Shown here piece after piece: positions 4,240 through 6,159 of a DNA stretch of 6,159 bases. The notes beneath the pieces are model-generated. The model saw only the letters and a list, made by a program, of their open reading frames with translations. It searched no databases and was not told the DNA's origin. Made by a program: the position numbers and the translations under genes. How positions within the stretch are numbered: the stretch's first letter is position 1; each line of letters begins with the position of its first letter. Origin of the DNA: Oscillospiraceae bacterium (GTDB taxonomy: Bacteria > Bacillota > Clostridia > Oscillospirales > Oscillospiraceae); the NCBI GenBank assembly GCA_028691385.1, contig JAQUZL010000107.1, forward strand, positions 1 through 6,159. Reading direction: 5' to 3'.

Positions 4240-6159
4240 AGCCCCACCCCAAGCAATGTGCCGATCAGGTGGAACAAAAATGCAACAATCCATGCAATCG
4301 CGCACTGCAGCAGCACCACGCAAATGGCAGATTTGGTACCGGTTTCCCTGCGCACAGCGGCAATGGCGGCAACGCAGGGCGTATAGAGCAGCGTAAAGAC
4401 CAAAAAGGTGTACGCCGCAAAGGGCGAAAACATTCCAGGCAGCGCAGCAACCGAGCCGCCAAGCAGCACGGTGAGGGTCGAAACGACGCTCTCCTTGGCC
4501 GTAAAGCCGGTAATCAGCGCAGTGGAGATTCGCCAGTCACTGAAGCCAAGCGGCGCAAAAATCGGTGAAATCAGGTTTCCGAGCATGGCCAGCAGGCTGC
4601 CCGCGGAATCGCTCACAACATTGAGCCGACTGTCAAAGGTCTGCAAAAACCAGATAATGATGGCCGCGATAAAGATAATGGTAAACGCACGGACGATAAA
4701 ATCCTTGGCCTTTTCCCAAATCAGCTGCCCCACGCTCTTGGGCGACGGCATCCGATAGTTCGGCAGCTCCATAACAAACGGAACCGGTTCGCCGCGGAAT
4801 CCGGTATGCTTCAAAATCAGCGCGTAGCCGATGCCGACCGCAATACCGAGCAGGTACAGAGAAATCATGACAAGCGCGCCATGCGCCGGAAAAAACGCCA
4901 TGGTAAACACCGCATAAATTGGAAGCTTTGCGCTGCAGCTCATAAACGGCGTCAGTAAAATGGTCATTCGGCGGTCGCGCTCCGACGACAGCGTGCGCGA
5001 GGCCATAATGGCAGGCACCGTGCAGCCAAAGCCGATCAGCATGGGCACAAAGCTGCGCCCGGACAGACCAATGCGGCGCAGCAGTTTATCCATGACAAAC
5101 GCCACACGCGCCATATAGCCGGAATCCTCCAGAATGGACAGGAAGAAAAACAGCACCACAATGGTGGGCAAAAAGCTGAGCACACTGCCAACACCTGCAA
5201 AAATGCCGTCAATCACCAAGCTCTTCACCACGGGATTGATGCCATAGGCGGTAAGACCGTTTTCGCAGAGCATCGTAAAGCCGCCGATGGCAGTATTGAG
5301 AAGGCTCGACAGCGCTGCGCCGATGACGCCGAAGGTCAACCAGAACACCAGCGCCATGATGGCGATAAACGCCGGAATGGCCGTATACTTTCCGGTTAAA
5401 ATCCGATCAATTTTGGTGCTGCGGGCATGCCCCTTGCTCTCGTGCGGCTTCACCACAGTGATGCGGCAAAGGTTGCCGATAAAGGTGTACATCGCGTCCG
5501 CCAGCGCCGCTTCCCGGTCGACGCCCGCGTCGCGTTCCAACTCCAAAATTGCGTGCTGAAGCAGGTCCTGCTCGTTTGCGTCCAGCGCAAGCGCCTGCTC
5601 CATCAGCGCATCGCCCTCAATCAGCTTGGACGCGGAAAAGCGTACCGGCAGACCCGCGCGTTGGGCGTGATCCTCAATCAAATGGGAAATGGCGTGCAGA
5701 CAGCGATGCACTGCGGCGCTGCGCGGGTCGCCGTTTTGGTCGCAAAAATCCATGCGCTCCGGTTTTTCCTGAAAGCGCGCAACGTGAATTGCATGCTCCA
5801 CCAGCTCGTCAATGCCCTCATTCTGCGCAGCCGAGATCGGCACTACCGGGATTCCAAGCTCTTCTTCCAGCTCGTTGACCAGCACTGTGCCGCCGTTTTC
5901 GGTCACCTCATCCATCATGTTGAGCGCCAGTACCATGGGAATGCCAAGCTCGATGAGCTGCATGGTAAGATAAAGATTGCGCTCAATGTTGGTCGCATCC
6001 ACGATGTTGATGATGCCGGTGAGATTCTCATGAAGCAGGAAATCGCGCGTAACAATTTCCTCACTGGAATAGGGGGAAAGCGAATAGATGCCCGGCAAAT
6101 CCGTCACGGTAGCGTCCGCATGGCTGCGAATCACGCCGGCCTTGCGGTCAACGGTGACG
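4236..6159 (-). CDS. feoB: Ferrous iron transporter FeoB, 5' end beyond window edge
   Basis: FeoB is an inner-membrane Fe(II) importer with an N-terminal G protein domain and a polytopic membrane part. About 640 residues are visible. The frame stays open to the right edge, reading VTVDRKAG before the ADATVTDLPG segment, so the GTG at 6134 is not the start; the G1 (P-loop) motif and true start lie outside. Numbering from the first complete codon at 6158, visible parts are the G3 motif DLPG (20-23) with GIYSLSPYS, G4 NMMD (80-83), G5 SAA (109-111), a helical regulatory segment to about 240, then the membrane domain. The two FeoB gate repeats are present: GFGCTVPAIMA (376-386) and MSCSAKLP (406-413), both with their cysteines, plus TAKES near 553-557 and TPCVAAIAA near the end. 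The TGA overlaps the ATG of the Cys-rich partner. Any feoA or iron-responsive operator would be outside the window. Confidence 0.97.
   Translation of the reverse strand, partial: VTVDRKAGVIRSHADATVTDLPGIYSLSPYSSEEIVTRDFLLHENLTGIINIVDATNIERNLYLTMQLIELGIPMVLALNMMDEVTENGGTVLVNELEEELGIPVVPISAAQNEGIDELVEHAIHVARFQEKPERMDFCDQNGDPRSAAVHRCLHAISHLIEDHAQRAGLPVRFSASKLIEGDALMEQALALDANEQDLLQHAILELERDAGVDREAALADAMYTFIGNLCRITVVKPHESKGHARSTKIDRILTGKYTAIPAFIAIMALVFWLTFGVIGAALSSLLNTAIGGFTMLCENGLTAYGINPVVKSLVIDGIFAGVGSVLSFLPTIVVLFFFLSILEDSGYMARVAFVMDKLLRRIGLSGRSFVPMLIGFGCTVPAIMASRTLSSERDRRMTILLTPFMSCSAKLPIYAVFTMAFFPAHGALVMISLYLLGIAVGIGYALILKHTGFRGEPVPFVMELPNYRMPSPKSVGQLIWEKAKDFIVRAFTIIFIAAIIIWFLQTFDSRLNVVSDSAGSLLAMLGNLISPIFAPLGFSDWRISTALITGFTAKESVVSTLTVLLGGSVAALPGMFSPFAAYTFLVFTLLYTPCVAAIAAVRRETGTKSAICVVLLQCAIAWIVAFLFHLIGTLLGVGL

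Noticed and set aside
4240..4323. A longer start for the FeoB-associated peptide, giving 74 residues
   Set aside because: The extra 28 residues would be read from within feoB in another frame and do not resemble the family. The start at 4239 gives the expected short peptide and an ATGA overlap.
6132..6134. GTG at 6134 as the FeoB start
   Set aside because: The frame continues upstream to the window edge with FeoB-like sequence (VTVDRKAG), and the G1 motif of the G domain must lie further out.

Overview
The window looks like chromosomal DNA from a GC-balanced, endospore-forming Firmicute. A clostridial gut lineage of the Oscillospirales type is my guess, not a demonstrated placement. The grounds are the spore-coat genes (CotJA/CotJB/CotJC), a spore-cortex amidase of the CwlD type, strong AGGAGG-like ribosome binding sites, TTG and GTG starts, and a clostridial-style FeoB with its small Cys-rich partner. 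I see no tRNA, rRNA, CRISPR array, insertion sequence or prophage signal. Coding density is high, and no gene-free stretch exceeds about 200 bases.

Layout. (1) Positions 1-1604, minus strand: a CwlD-type N-acetylmuramoyl-L-alanine amidase followed by radA, overlapping at their junction; radA runs off the left edge. (2) Positions 1605-1803: a divergent intergenic region of 199 bp with candidate sporulation-type promoters facing both ways. (3) Positions 1804-2898, plus strand: a two-gene spore-coat operon. Its first gene is a single reading frame joining a CotJA-like segment to a CotJB domain, and its second encodes CotJC, a manganese-catalase-like coat protein that keeps all five expected metal ligands. 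(4) Positions 2963-3000: a 16-bp perfect-stem terminator between convergent transcription units. (5) Positions 2980-6159, minus strand: feoB (5' end cut off by the right edge), a FeoB-associated Cys-rich membrane peptide joined to it by a 4-bp overlap, and, after only 27 bp, a membrane-anchored serine hydrolase of the class A beta-lactamase fold. The stop codon of that hydrolase lies in the loop of the shared terminator.

Functionally, the left half combines peptidoglycan processing of the spore cortex, spore-coat assembly and DNA recombination repair. The right half is ferrous iron import plus a surface serine hydrolase of unknown substrate. I find no clear evidence of a wholly undescribed system. 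The points most worth a second look are the CotJA-CotJB fusion, the altered KTG motif and type I membrane topology of the serine hydrolase beside feoB, the stop codon inside the terminator loop, and the cwlD-radA overlap.
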